Origin: Hyphomicrobiaceae bacterium
Lineage (GTDB): Bacteria > Pseudomonadota > Alphaproteobacteria > Rhizobiales > Hyphomicrobiaceae
Assembly (NCBI GenBank): GCA_022842785.1
Contig: JALHOW010000002.1
Coordinates: forward strand, 434,001 to 498,000
Direction of reading: 5' to 3'
DNA length: 64,000 nucleotides
Below are positions 38,419 to 47,621 of this stretch, piece by piece. The position numbers were made by a program, and so were the translations under genes. How positions within the stretch are numbered: the stretch's first letter is position 1; each line of letters starts with the position of its first letter. The notes beneath the pieces are model-generated. The model worked only from the letters and a program-made list of their open reading frames with translations. It was not told where the DNA came from and ran no database searches.

Positions 38419-39795
38419 TCAGATCGTCGCGTCCGCCAAAAGCTTCAACGCGCGAATTGCGGAGCGCGTGCTGTTGTAAATGGGGATGCCGTCCCCATCG
38501 ATCTCTTGAGACCAGCGCCGAGCCGTGTCGTCCCCCATGATCAATAGCACACAGGGCTTAGCGTACGTCTGCCGCAGACGGCGCATCATCCGCCCAAAAT
38601 TCGGGAAGTCTGCGCTTTTTGGTACGAGTAGCATGCCGAACACCAAATCGACGTTGGGATCGGCGAAGAGTGCCTCAAGCGCTATTGTGTGTGCTGCTTC
38701 GGATCCCTTCATGCCTACGGATATCCAGAAGTCGAACGGGTTGGCCGGCGCTTGCCAACCAGGGAAGATCGTTTGCAGCGTTGCCAGCGTATCTGCAGAG
38801 AATTCCGCCATCTGCAGACCTTCATTTGCGATATGGTCCGTTGCCAACACGCCGAAGGCACCAGTCGTCGTGGCGATCCCGACACGCCTGCCTTTCGGCT
38901 TCGGTTGAGTGGCGAGTGCGCGTAAGGCGCCGATAAAATCTTCCTCATCGTATGCCCTCGCCACTCCTGCTGCAGCAAGGCCTGCTTCGATGATGGCGTC
39001 GTCAACGGGTAGTGATCCGGTATGAAGAAGCGATGCGGCAGCGCCCTTTGGAGTCCTCCCCGATTTCATGACGACAATCGGTTTCTTCGCGCGGACACGG
39101 CTCAAGCTGCTGAATAGTGCATCAGGATTGCGAACGCTCTCCAGGTAAAGCCCGATTGCCGTTGTGGCCGGATCAGTCTCCGCGTAATCGAGAAAATCGA
39201 CCTCATCGATATCGATCTTATTACCTACCGCGACGACCTTCGAGACTCCAGGTCGCTGCACGGGCCTTTCCATCCATTCCAGCATTGGAGCGCCATTGAA
39301 GATGCCGCTCTGCGAAAAAATCGAGATCCCGCCGTTCTTCCAGTTCGGAAATTCAATGAAGCTGCCCATCATGCGATGATCTACGTTGATCACGCCAATG
39401 GTATTCGGACCGACCATCCGTAGGCCTGACGAACGAGCGATCTCGAGCAATCTCTGCTGCGCATCTCTTCCGGCGGGACCGCTCTCAGAGAACCCGGCCG
39501 TAATAATGCACGCTGCGCCCGCGCGCGCCTCTGCACATTGCCGTACGGCCCCCTCAACGCGATCCTGCGGCACGACGATGAAGACGAGATCCACCTGCTG
39601 TGGCACCTCGAGCAAAGTCGCATAGCATTGCCTTCCCATCACTTCTTTGGCGTTCGGATTGATGGGAAAAATCTCACCCTGGTATCCACCCCGAATGAGC
39701 TGAGAGAAGATTGTGCCACCGGGCTTATCGGGATTGGAAGACGCACCGATGATAGCGATAGAGGCTGGCTCAAGTAGTGCGCGAATTCCCGTCAT
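38419..39795 (-). CDS. ADP-forming acyl-CoA synthetase alpha-type protein (CoA-binding, succinyl-CoA-ligase-like)
   Basis: The 458-residue protein begins MTGIRALLEPASIAIIGASS, the CoA-binding Rossmann motif of the acetyl-CoA synthetase (ADP-forming)/protein acetyltransferase family. KSGRTPKGAAASLLHTGSLP near residues 245-264 carries the His that is phosphorylated in these ligases. The size matches the alpha part alone; the ATP-grasp beta part expected for full activity is not fused and not encoded next to it. It may rely on a distant beta subunit or have another acyl-CoA function. Its start overlaps the stop of the zinc oxidoreductase gene (ATGA). Confidence 0.82.
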   Translation of the reverse strand: MTGIRALLEPASIAIIGASSNPDKPGGTIFSQLIRGGYQGEIFPINPNAKEVMGRQCYATLLEVPQQVDLVFIVVPQDRVEGAVRQCAEARAGAACIITAGFSESGPAGRDAQQRLLEIARSSGLRMVGPNTIGVINVDHRMMGSFIEFPNWKNGGISIFSQSGIFNGAPMLEWMERPVQRPGVSKVVAVGNKIDIDEVDFLDYAETDPATTAIGLYLESVRNPDALFSSLSRVRAKKPIVVMKSGRTPKGAAASLLHTGSLPVDDAIIEAGLAAAGVARAYDEEDFIGALRALATQPKPKGRRVGIATTTGAFGVLATDHIANEGLQMAEFSADTLATLQTIFPGWQAPANPFDFWISVGMKGSEAAHTIALEALFADPNVDLVFGMLLVPKSADFPNFGRMMRRLRQTYAKPCVLLIMGDDTARRWSQEIDGDGIPIYNSTRSAIRALKLLADATI

Positions 39796-40898
39796 GTGCT
39801 GACGTCCCTTGGCTGTGTCGATTGCAACGAAGCGGGCCAGGCAAGCTCGTGCCGGGATTGGTCGACCCGCAGAACGATCTTTCCGAAGTGCTGGGCGGCC
39901 TCGACACGTCGGTGGGCTTCGGCAGCGGCCTCAAGCGGCACGATCGTATCGATGACGGGACGTAGTTCACCGCGTGCCAAGAGAGAGAACGCAGCCTCAA
40001 GCTCTGACTTGGTCGCACTATTGGAGCCGATCAGCTTCAGCTCTTTATGGAAGATATAATGGAGCGGGACTCGACAGTCGTAAGAGAGGGTGCCGCCGAC
40101 CGTTACGAGCCTGCCGCCCTGCGTAAGGCACTTGAGAGACTTCGAGAGGAAGTCACCGCCTGAATGTTCCACAGCCACATCGACGCCACGACCGTTCGTC
40201 AAGGCGTAGACCGTTTTGACGATGTCAACAGCATTGTAGTTGATGACTTCGTCGGCACCGATCTCCTTCGCTCTTGCAAGCTTAGCGTCAGTGCTCGATG
40301 CGGCGATGACGAACGCGCCCATCCGCTTGCAGATCTGAATCGCGGCTGTGCTCAGACCAGAGCTGGCGGCGTTCACAAAGACCGTCTCAGCAGGCTTCAC
40401 CTGAGCTCTGGTGACGAGCATGTGCCAAGCGGTTCCGTAGACGCTGGGCGCCGCAGCCGCTTCTTCAAAACTGAGGTTGTCGGCAAGAGGAATCAAATTG
40501 GCGACTGGAACTTTGACATATTGAGCATAGGCGCCATGTTCGTGCGCACCCAGGTATCGATACTCGGTGGCACACCGGTTTGGATGGCCGTCCCGGCATT
40601 GACGGCAGTATCCGCACGACAGAACCCACCAGCCTGTCACACGAGATCCGATCGCGAGTGATGATGCGGTATCAGGCCCGAGTGCAATGAGGCGACCGGC
40701 AAAATCGCCACCGAGAATGTGAGGGAACACGTTCTTGTTCGGCTTATATCTGCCGGACCGAGCCATTAGATCGAAGCCATTGATGCCAGCTGCATGGACC
40801 TCTACCAGCGCCTCACCACGGCTTGGTACAGGGTCGGCAATCTCGGCGTACTCGAGGACTTCCGGCCCACCGTATTCACGATACAAGACCGCACGCAT
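39792..40898 (-). CDS. Zinc-binding alcohol dehydrogenase/quinone oxidoreductase family protein
   Basis: A 368-residue medium-chain reductase: N-terminal GroES-like domain (GGPEVLEYAEIADPVPSRGE), a structural-zinc loop CGYCRQCRDGHPNRC with four cysteines near residues 95-109, and a Rossmann domain (VFVNAASSGLSTAAIQICKR). Relatives act as alcohol dehydrogenases or enoyl/crotonyl reductases. In this operon it follows a MaoC-like hydratase gene, so an oxidation or reduction of an acyl intermediate is plausible. Substrate unknown. Confidence 0.87.
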   Translation of the reverse strand: MRAVLYREYGGPEVLEYAEIADPVPSRGEALVEVHAAGINGFDLMARSGRYKPNKNVFPHILGGDFAGRLIALGPDTASSLAIGSRVTGWWVLSCGYCRQCRDGHPNRCATEYRYLGAHEHGAYAQYVKVPVANLIPLADNLSFEEAAAAPSVYGTAWHMLVTRAQVKPAETVFVNAASSGLSTAAIQICKRMGAFVIAASSTDAKLARAKEIGADEVINYNAVDIVKTVYALTNGRGVDVAVEHSGGDFLSKSLKCLTQGGRLVTVGGTLSYDCRVPLHYIFHKELKLIGSNSATKSELEAAFSLLARGELRPVIDTIVPLEAAAEAHRRVEAAQHFGKIVLRVDQSRHELAWPASLQSTQPRDVST

Positions 40899-40899
40899 G

Positions 40900-41760
40900 T
40901 TAGTTCTCCCGCACTGTTAGGAACCCGCAATCCAGGACCATGGCGTTTCGATCCGGCACGCGGGCACGAAAGTGCGCGCGATCGCTTTCTTTCCAAATCT
41001 CAAGTGACAAGCGATCGCCCGGAAACACCGGTGCGGTAAAACGCACTTGCAGAGTGTGGACGCGATCAGGATTGCCATCACAGCATTCATCGACCAATGC
41101 GTAGCCGGCCATTCCGAAGGTGCAGAGGCCGTGTAGGATAGGAGCGTGATAGCCCGCCTCGGCGGCGACGTCCGGATCAATATGAATTGGATTGAGATCG
41201 CCGGTCAGCCGGTAGAGAAGCGCTGCTCTCGGCGAGATCTGGACAGACCGCGTTATATCCGGCAAGCGGCCCGGAACTTTGTGAACGGGAGACGCCGGGT
41301 CGGGCGAACCGCCGAAGCCTCCTTCGGATCGTCCAATCACAGTAGACTTGACCGTCGCCAGCAAGGCTCCGCTGACGCAATCGTAAATGTCGCGCTCAGT
41401 CAGTATGAAAGCGCCGCGATCGCCTTTGTCGAGAATGCCCACGACGCGCGTAGTTGCCTTCACTTCACCAGCCGTCGGCAGGCGACTGTGCAAGACCACG
41501 GTTTGGTCACCGATGAGCGCGCGCTTCCAGTCTATGGCGAGTTCGGGGTCGCGGACCCACAATCCGGGGTCAGCTAAAACCGTCGCCATTGTGGGGAGAG
41601 CCCTAAGCCCCGCTTCATACACAAATCCGAGCTGTTGCTTGTCCGTCGGCGGCGTCCCCAGTCCAACTGCAAGCGCGTAAAGAATTGTCTCGCGCTCAGT
41701 GAAGCGGTGGGTCACTTCGCGCGACGCCCAATTACGAAGCTTAGGGTAGTCGAGGGGCAA
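40900..41760 (-). CDS. MaoC-like (R)-specific enoyl-CoA hydratase, two-domain type
   Basis: The likely start is a TTG (complement of 41758-41760) with AGGAG nine bases before it. The 286-residue product has a double hotdog fold. The N-terminal half (RFTERETILYALAVGLGTPP) is the non-catalytic part, and the C-terminal half carries the hydratase motif YRLTGDLNPIHIDPDVAAEA near residues 200-219, with catalytic Asp and His, then HGLCTFGMAGYALVDE. It resembles the hydratase-2 unit of peroxisomal multifunctional enzymes, and would add water to a 2-enoyl-CoA. It ends one base before the zinc oxidoreductase start. Confidence 0.88.
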   Translation of the reverse strand: MPLDYPKLRNWASREVTHRFTERETILYALAVGLGTPPTDKQQLGFVYEAGLRALPTMATVLADPGLWVRDPELAIDWKRALIGDQTVVLHSRLPTAGEVKATTRVVGILDKGDRGAFILTERDIYDCVSGALLATVKSTVIGRSEGGFGGSPDPASPVHKVPGRLPDITRSVQISPRAALLYRLTGDLNPIHIDPDVAAEAGYHAPILHGLCTFGMAGYALVDECCDGNPDRVHTLQVRFTAPVFPGDRLSLEIWKESDRAHFRARVPDRNAMVLDCGFLTVREN

Positions 41761-41780
41761 AGCAGATCACTCCTTTACGC

Positions 41781-42635
41781 TCAGGACGTCGTGTTTCTCT
41801 CGGCAGAGAGAAGTGCATTGTTGAGGAGCATGGTGACGGTCATCGGCCCAACACCGCCGGGCACAGGTGTGATGTAGGATGCCTTCTGCCTCACGCCATC
41901 GAAGTCGACGTCCCCCACGAGCTTCCCAGAAGGCAAGCGGTTGATGCCAACGTCGATGACCACAGCTCCAGTCTTGACCATCTGCGGAACAATCAAGTTC
42001 GGCTTACCCGCGGCCACGACCAAGATGTCGGCGAGGATCGTAAACTGCGCCAGGTCTCTAGTTTTTGCGTGGCAGATGCAGACCGTCGCGTCTCTTTGCG
42101 TCAGCATGAGCGCCATCGGCTTGCCGACGATGTTACTCGCCCCGACGACGACGACGTTCTTGCCTTCGACAGAGATGCCCTCGTGCTCAAGTAGCTTGAC
42201 CACTCCGAACGGTGTGCAAGGCGGAAACACCGTATCGCCGACGACAAGGCCGCCAACGTTGTAGAGATGAAAGCCATCGACATCCTTGTCGACGGATATG
42301 GAACGCAGAACAGGACCAATGGGGATGTGTGCAGGCAAAGGCAATTGCACCAGAATGCCATGCACATCGGGTCGACTGTTCAGCTCGAGAATCGCCGCAA
42401 TGACTTCGTCGCTGGAGGCCGTCTCCGCAAGCTCGATCTTGAACGACGCGATGCCGACCTCCGCGCACGCGCGAAGCTTGTTTTGAACGTAGATCCTCGA
42501 TGCGGGGTTGGCTCCAACAATGATGACGGCCAGCCCCGGAGTAACGCCTCGACGTGCGAGGCGCTCACTCCGCTCGCAGTACTGGGCCCGCAAGCCGCGG
42601 GCCACAGCCTTTCCGTCAATGATTTGCGCGACCAC
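41781..42635 (-). CDS. folD: Methylenetetrahydrofolate dehydrogenase/methenyltetrahydrofolate cyclohydrolase FolD
   Basis: The 284-residue bifunctional enzyme has the active-site Tyr and Lys in SRIYVQNKLRACAEVGI, VQLPLPAHIPIGPVLRSI, KDVDGFHLYNVGGLVVGD and the NADP loop VVGASNIVGKPMALMLTQRD, ending with ITPVPGGVGPMTVTMLLNNA. It converts 5,10-methylene-THF to 10-formyl-THF. Next to a THF-dependent demethylase and PurU it should be dedicated to oxidising C1 units released from the substrate. It may be an extra copy, as housekeeping folD genes are normally elsewhere. Confidence 0.95.
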   Translation of the reverse strand: MVAQIIDGKAVARGLRAQYCERSERLARRGVTPGLAVIIVGANPASRIYVQNKLRACAEVGIASFKIELAETASSDEVIAAILELNSRPDVHGILVQLPLPAHIPIGPVLRSISVDKDVDGFHLYNVGGLVVGDTVFPPCTPFGVVKLLEHEGISVEGKNVVVVGASNIVGKPMALMLTQRDATVCICHAKTRDLAQFTILADILVVAAGKPNLIVPQMVKTGAVVIDVGINRLPSGKLVGDVDFDGVRQKASYITPVPGGVGPMTVTMLLNNALLSAERNTTS

Positions 42636-42692
42636 GACATCCTCGACAGAAGTTGCGGCAGAGCACGCCTTCGAGCCGACTGAGAAATTGTC

Positions 42693-43808
42693 TCAGCTGC
42701 GATCGATCGAACGAAGCGCGGAGAGAAAGCGCTCCATATGCCTCTTCAAATTCAGGTCTACGCGAAGATATCGGTCGCCGAGCCCTTCGATATCCTTGCC
42801 GTCCTTGACGATCACGCCAGCCTCGAGCAGTCGATTGAACACGACGGTAGAATCGAGGCCGGGATCGACGATCTCCGCCAGGAAGAAGTTTGAACGGCTT
42901 CCCGGAACCATGCGGAAGCGGTTCATCTTTGCCATCTCTTCAGCAACGAAGCGCTTTGACTCGAGCACGGTCGCGACGGCGCGCTGCACATGTTCTTCAT
43001 CGAACACAGCAGCAGACGCGCCGATGATCTGGGCGTGCCCCATATTCCAAGTTGGCTTGATGTTCCTTAGCGGGCGGATGAGCTCGGGATTCGCGGAAAT
43101 ACCGAAGCCGACGCGCAATCCCGCAAGCCCGTAGGCCTTGGAGAATGTCCGCAGCACGATGAGATTGTCGTACTCCGGAAGCAGCTTCATCAGGCCGTCG
43201 GTTTCCGAATAGTGGATGTAAGCCTCATCCAGAACGACCAGTGTGTCTTTGCTGGCCGCATCGCAAATTCTCCGCACCTGGGCTTCACTCAGCAGCACGC
43301 CCGACGGATTGTGAGGATTTGTGATGAAGGCGATCCGTGGGTTATCCGCGAGCCGCTTCACATACTCGTCCACGAGTGGCTCAAAATCCTTCCCCATCGG
43401 AGACAGGATTATGGAGCGGCCCTCGCAGGCGGCGTAGATGCGATAGATGGGGAAGCACGGATTGTGCATGAGGATTGCCTCGCCTGGCGCCGCGAAGGCG
43501 CGAATGACGAGAGCGATGACCTCGGTTTCACCTGATCCGCAGACGACGCAGTCCGGATCGAACCCGTATCGCTTGGCAATAGCCTCACGCAACGGCTTGG
43601 CGGTCCAATCGGGATAGATGTCGAGCTTCAGGTTGGACTTAGCCAGAGCTTCCATAGCTTTGGGCGACGGCCCATGTGGGTTCTCCGCAGAGCCGAGCTT
43701 CGCGATGTCGTCCAGCGCTACGCCGAACCGCTCCGAAACGTACTCTTTCGGCAAACCAGGGACATAGACCGCGCCCTCTACGAGCGCGGGAACGCTGACC
43801 TTCACCAT
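42693..43808 (-). CDS. PLP-dependent aminotransferase, HisC-like
   Basis: A 371-residue class I/II aminotransferase starting with LVEGAVYVPGLPKEYVSERF and GSAENPHGPSPKAMEAL, typical of histidinol-phosphate aminotransferases. Also seen are VVCGSGETEVIALVIRAFAA, FITNPHNPSGVLLSEAQV, LDEAYIHY and the PLP Lys in LRTFSKAYGLAGLRVGFG. No other histidine genes are near, so a catabolic transamination of the amino acid released by demethylation and ring opening is more plausible. Which amino acid is unknown. Confidence 0.88.
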   Translation of the reverse strand: MVKVSVPALVEGAVYVPGLPKEYVSERFGVALDDIAKLGSAENPHGPSPKAMEALAKSNLKLDIYPDWTAKPLREAIAKRYGFDPDCVVCGSGETEVIALVIRAFAAPGEAILMHNPCFPIYRIYAACEGRSIILSPMGKDFEPLVDEYVKRLADNPRIAFITNPHNPSGVLLSEAQVRRICDAASKDTLVVLDEAYIHYSETDGLMKLLPEYDNLIVLRTFSKAYGLAGLRVGFGISANPELIRPLRNIKPTWNMGHAQIIGASAAVFDEEHVQRAVATVLESKRFVAEEMAKMNRFRMVPGSRSNFFLAEIVDPGLDSTVVFNRLLEAGVIVKDGKDIEGLGDRYLRVDLNLKRHMERFLSALRSIDRS

Positions 43809-43860
43809 TGTACTTCTCCATGTGAATTCTATGCTGGACGGGACTTAGTACGGGGTAGGC

Positions 43861-45495
43861 TCAGCGCGAGCCCCAGCCTCCACCGCCAGCGGTTTCCATG
43901 ACCAGAACGTCGCCGGCATTCAATTGACCAGCGACAGTCTTTGATGCGAGTTGGAGTGTGCTGCCATCGATCTTGCGCACGAAGAAGCGGGCTGGAGCTC
44001 CGGCTTCGCCACCGGCGATCCCCTTTGCAGGGTGAAGCGCGCGTTCGAAGAGTAGGGAAAACTGCACGCCATCAACGAGTGCACGCACGCTTCGTCTGGA
44101 GCCCATTCCACCAGGATGGGCACCTTCACCACCTGAGCCATCAATCAGCTCGTAAGCATCGATGCGGATCGGAATGCCGGCCTCGACGGCTTCGATCGGC
44201 AAATTCATCGTATTGCCCATGTGGACGCGATGACCGCTCAAACCGGCGCCGTCACGTGAGGCGCCCATGCCGCCACCGGTCGTCTCGAGATGCACGAAAC
44301 GTCGCGATGTGCGAGGGTCCACGCCGCCGACGGCCCATACTCCAGCACATCCGTAGCTGGCCCCGATGGCGAGCTGCGGAACCGCTGGCGCCAATGCCTC
44401 CAACAACAGATCGACGAGCCGATTGGACATCTCTGTATTTCCAGCAACCACAGGCGCCGGATAAGTCGGATTGACGAGCGTACCTTCTGGAGCCGTGACC
44501 TTCAGCGGTCGATACGCACCTGAGTTCGGCTGCACTTCGCCATTAGCGAGCGCGAGCATCAGATAGCCGCAGGCAGAATTGGTCACCGAGAACGCGGAGT
44601 TCATAGGACCTCGAGCTTGAGGCGCCGTTCCGGTGAAATCGAAGTGCAGAGTCTTTCCCGTCTTGGTTATTGTCACCGCGATCGCGAACGGACCATCGCC
44701 GCGATCCTGCGTGTACCCGTCACCATCGAGGTGATGCTCTGCCCGATATATGCCGTCGGGGATCGTCTCGATAACGGCTTCGATCAGTCGCTGGCTGTAC
44801 TGCTGCGTAGCTTCGAGGATTTCGACCAGAACATCGGCGCCATAGCGTCGCGCCAACCCTTCCATACGCTCGACGCCGCGTGCATTACCCGCGATTTGCG
44901 CCTTGAAGTCGCCAATGCGGTCACTCGGAACGCGGACGTTTGCGAAGAGAACCGACCACAGCTCCTGATTCACCTCCCCTGCTTTCACAATCCGCACGGG
45001 AGGAAGGCGAAGACCTTCCTTGATGATCTCATCCGTGACGGCCGAGCTCCCGGGACTGCTGCCACCAATGTCGGGCCAATGGACGCGACTTGCGGCAAAA
45101 CCTATGAGCTTCCCGTCTGCGAACGCGCCACTTAGGAGCGTCATGTCTGGCAGATGAGAACCGCCGGAATAGGGATCGTTGCTGAGGACGGCATCGCCGG
45201 GCTGCCAAGTGTCGGCCGGATACCTTTTCAGAATGCCGCGCGCCGAAAACGGCATCGCTCCCAAGTGCACTGGGATGTCGTTGCCCTGCGCGACCACATT
45301 TCCATCGCGATCCAATAGGGCGCAGGAAAGATCTGCCGAGAGGCTAAGCAAGGGTGAGAACGAAGCACGCATGATATGCGACTTGATTTCCTCGCATATT
45401 GCGTACAGGCCGCTGCGAATGACCTCGAAGGTGATGGGGTCGGCTCCCATCGAACCCATTCCCGGCTTCAAGGCGCCGCGCTCAGTTACCGCCAT
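43861..45495 (-). CDS. Hydantoinase B/oxoprolinase family protein (HyuB-like)
   Basis: The start is the ATG complementary to 45493-45495, with GAGGT five bases before it, inside the end of the HyuA-like gene (14-bp overlap). The 544-residue product begins DPITFEVIRSGLYAICEEIK and has ASFSPLLSLSADLSCALLDR, AVLSNDPYSGGSHLPDMTLL, DFTGTAPQARGPMNSAFSV and GAHPGGMGSRRSVRAL, all typical of HyuB/OplaH-B subunits. With HyuA it forms an ATP-dependent enzyme that opens cyclic amides such as N-methylhydantoin, 5-oxoproline or lactams. Confidence 0.93.
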   Translation of the reverse strand: MAVTERGALKPGMGSMGADPITFEVIRSGLYAICEEIKSHIMRASFSPLLSLSADLSCALLDRDGNVVAQGNDIPVHLGAMPFSARGILKRYPADTWQPGDAVLSNDPYSGGSHLPDMTLLSGAFADGKLIGFAASRVHWPDIGGSSPGSSAVTDEIIKEGLRLPPVRIVKAGEVNQELWSVLFANVRVPSDRIGDFKAQIAGNARGVERMEGLARRYGADVLVEILEATQQYSQRLIEAVIETIPDGIYRAEHHLDGDGYTQDRGDGPFAIAVTITKTGKTLHFDFTGTAPQARGPMNSAFSVTNSACGYLMLALANGEVQPNSGAYRPLKVTAPEGTLVNPTYPAPVVAGNTEMSNRLVDLLLEALAPAVPQLAIGASYGCAGVWAVGGVDPRTSRRFVHLETTGGGMGASRDGAGLSGHRVHMGNTMNLPIEAVEAGIPIRIDAYELIDGSGGEGAHPGGMGSRRSVRALVDGVQFSLLFERALHPAKGIAGGEAGAPARFFVRKIDGSTLQLASKTVAGQLNAGDVLVMETAGGGGWGSR

Positions 45496-47569
45496 TTTCA
45501 ACCTCGATTTCAAGAACACCGGAGGCAAGCACGCGAACAAGCTGCCCATCGAGAACGCGAACGGTGGCGCCAAAGTCTTCCACAATCGCCGGGCCTTGAA
45601 GCGTCTCGCCAGCTTGCAAGCTCGATCGAGGAACAACGGGGACATTGATGTTGCCGCCGTCCGCCGCCCATATTTGGCGTTGTCGGCGCTTCAAGCGCTC
45701 ATCGTGCGATGGCGCCGCCAGACGAGATGACTGCCAGACCTGGGAACGAGCGACGATCCGGAGATTCACCATCTCCACGCTGTGCAGTTCGAGATCGTAA
45801 CCATAGACCTGCTCGTGCTTTCGCCGGAACTGCGCCTCGAGCCCATCCAAGGACACGCCTTCGACATCCTGGATAGGGATGGAAAGCTCGAACAGCTGCC
45901 CCTGGAACCGCAGGTCAATGCTGCGCTCGAATGTCCAAATTGCGCTCTTGGTACTCTGCTCGGCGGCAATCAGCTCTTCGGCTCGCTCCAGAAGTGTTGC
46001 AAAGTGCTGTTGAATGGTTCGATCATCGGAATCGACGATCCGCCGGACGTAGGTCTGTGCCAGATCGTGACGCCGCTCGCCAAGCAGCGTCCCCAACGCG
46101 CTGAAGAGGCCTGGGTAGAGCGGCACAAGCACTTTTGGGATGCCGACCTCACGCGCAATCTCACAGGCGTGCAATGGTCCGGCCCCACCAAAGGCGACGA
46201 GAGCAAAATCGCGCGGATCGAGACCACGACGCAGCGTAGCCAGCCTGACCATCTCAGCCATGTTGGCAGTGGCAAGGCGGAGAATACCATGCGCCGCTTG
46301 CTTGTTCGTCCAGCCGAGCGCCTCCGCGAGAGTCGCGATGGCGGCATCCGCCTTATCCGGATGAAGCTTCACGTCCTCATTGCCAAAACCGTCCGGCGCA
46401 AGATGACCGAGCACAACATGCGCATCCGTCACTGTGGGCAGCTTGCCCCCCTTCCCATAGGCCGCGGGGCCTGGAGTGGCGCCAGCACTTTCCGGCCCCA
46501 CCTTGACGACCCCTGCCCGATCCACATGAGCTATGGAGCCACCGCCGGCGCCGATCTCGATGATGTCGATCACCGGGCTGAGAATCGGGTAGCCGCCGAC
46601 ATCGCGGCCATCTACAAACCGATCCGCGTAAAATTCCGTGCTCAGCCTCGGTTCGCCATCCGCAACCACACCTGCCTTGGCTGTGGTACCGCCCATGTCG
46701 AACGCAATGAGGTTTGCAATGCCCTCCGCATGCCCGAGCGCCGCGGTTGCGACGATGCCAGCAGCAGGGCCGGACTCGATCAGATGCACTGGCAAGCGCT
46801 TGGCGTTGGTCGGCGAGGTCAGGCCGCCGTTCGATTTCGTGATCGCGAGCTCCTCGACACCGCGCTCACCAACCTGCACTGCGAGGTTCTGGATATAGCT
46901 GGATACTACCGGCCCAATGTACGCATTAACAGTGGTCGTGCTGGTCCGCTCGAACTCTCGAAATTCGCGGCACACATCGCTCGAGCGCGTGACAAACACC
47001 TCCGGCAATGCCTTGGAGATTTCGCTTTCAACTAAACGCTCATGCTCGTCGTTGGCATACGAGTGGATGAGGGATATCGCCACAGCCTCGACTTTGGCGG
47101 CGCGTAACGAGGCGATGATTGAGGCAATGCTGCTCGTATCGAGAGCCTTCTCGATTGTACCGTCCGCTAGCGTGCGCTCGTCCACCTCGAAGCGCAACGG
47201 CCGCTCCGCTAGTGGCTCCGACACGACAGGCCGCAAATCGTACAGCCGTGGTCGAGCCTGACGCCTCAGAGCCAAGACATCCCGAAAGCCCTTCGTGGTA
47301 ATCAACGCGGTACGCGCTCCGCGCCGCTCGATCAGGGCGTTTGTTCCAACCGTCGTCCCATGGAACACCCGCGCAGGCTTTGCGTGAGAGCGAGATGCAA
47401 AGCGATCCACACCGGCGATTGCAGCGATTGCTGGGTTGGCCGGTGTCGATGGCAGCTTGAAGGCCGCAGTTACTGCACCGGTTTTGAGATCGAGGGCCAG
47501 CACATCGGTAAAGGTTCCGCCTACGTCAATGCCGAGCGCGATGCCTTTGTTGCGATTGACTTCTGTCAT
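45482..47569 (-). CDS. Hydantoinase A/oxoprolinase family protein (HyuA-like)
   Basis: The 695-residue subunit has the actin-like ATPase opening IALGIDVGGTFTDVLALDLK near residues 10-29, VFHGTTVGTNALIERRGART near 68-87, IAFDMGGTTAKAGVVADGEP and a DFALVAFGGAGPLHACEIAR segment, as in N-methylhydantoinase A and 5-oxoprolinase A. It phosphorylates/activates the cyclic amide at the cost of ATP for hydrolysis with HyuB. It lies 52 bp from the RpiR-type gene and probably starts the catabolic part of the minus-strand operon. Confidence 0.94.
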   Translation of the reverse strand: MTEVNRNKGIALGIDVGGTFTDVLALDLKTGAVTAAFKLPSTPANPAIAAIAGVDRFASRSHAKPARVFHGTTVGTNALIERRGARTALITTKGFRDVLALRRQARPRLYDLRPVVSEPLAERPLRFEVDERTLADGTIEKALDTSSIASIIASLRAAKVEAVAISLIHSYANDEHERLVESEISKALPEVFVTRSSDVCREFREFERTSTTTVNAYIGPVVSSYIQNLAVQVGERGVEELAITKSNGGLTSPTNAKRLPVHLIESGPAAGIVATAALGHAEGIANLIAFDMGGTTAKAGVVADGEPRLSTEFYADRFVDGRDVGGYPILSPVIDIIEIGAGGGSIAHVDRAGVVKVGPESAGATPGPAAYGKGGKLPTVTDAHVVLGHLAPDGFGNEDVKLHPDKADAAIATLAEALGWTNKQAAHGILRLATANMAEMVRLATLRRGLDPRDFALVAFGGAGPLHACEIAREVGIPKVLVPLYPGLFSALGTLLGERRHDLAQTYVRRIVDSDDRTIQQHFATLLERAEELIAAEQSTKSAIWTFERSIDLRFQGQLFELSIPIQDVEGVSLDGLEAQFRRKHEQVYGYDLELHSVEMVNLRIVARSQVWQSSRLAAPSHDERLKRRQRQIWAADGGNINVPVVPRSSLQAGETLQGPAIVEDFGATVRVLDGQLVRVLASGVLEIEVENGGN

Positions 47570-47621
47570 ATTGTCCTAGTGCTCTACACTTGAGTGAACG
47601 CGCTCTTCCTAGCCCACCGCG

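Noticed and set aside
45782-47035. A 417-codon plus-strand frame inside hyuA-like
   Set aside because: Antisense to the ATPase motifs of the HyuA-like gene; composition is unlike a real protein.
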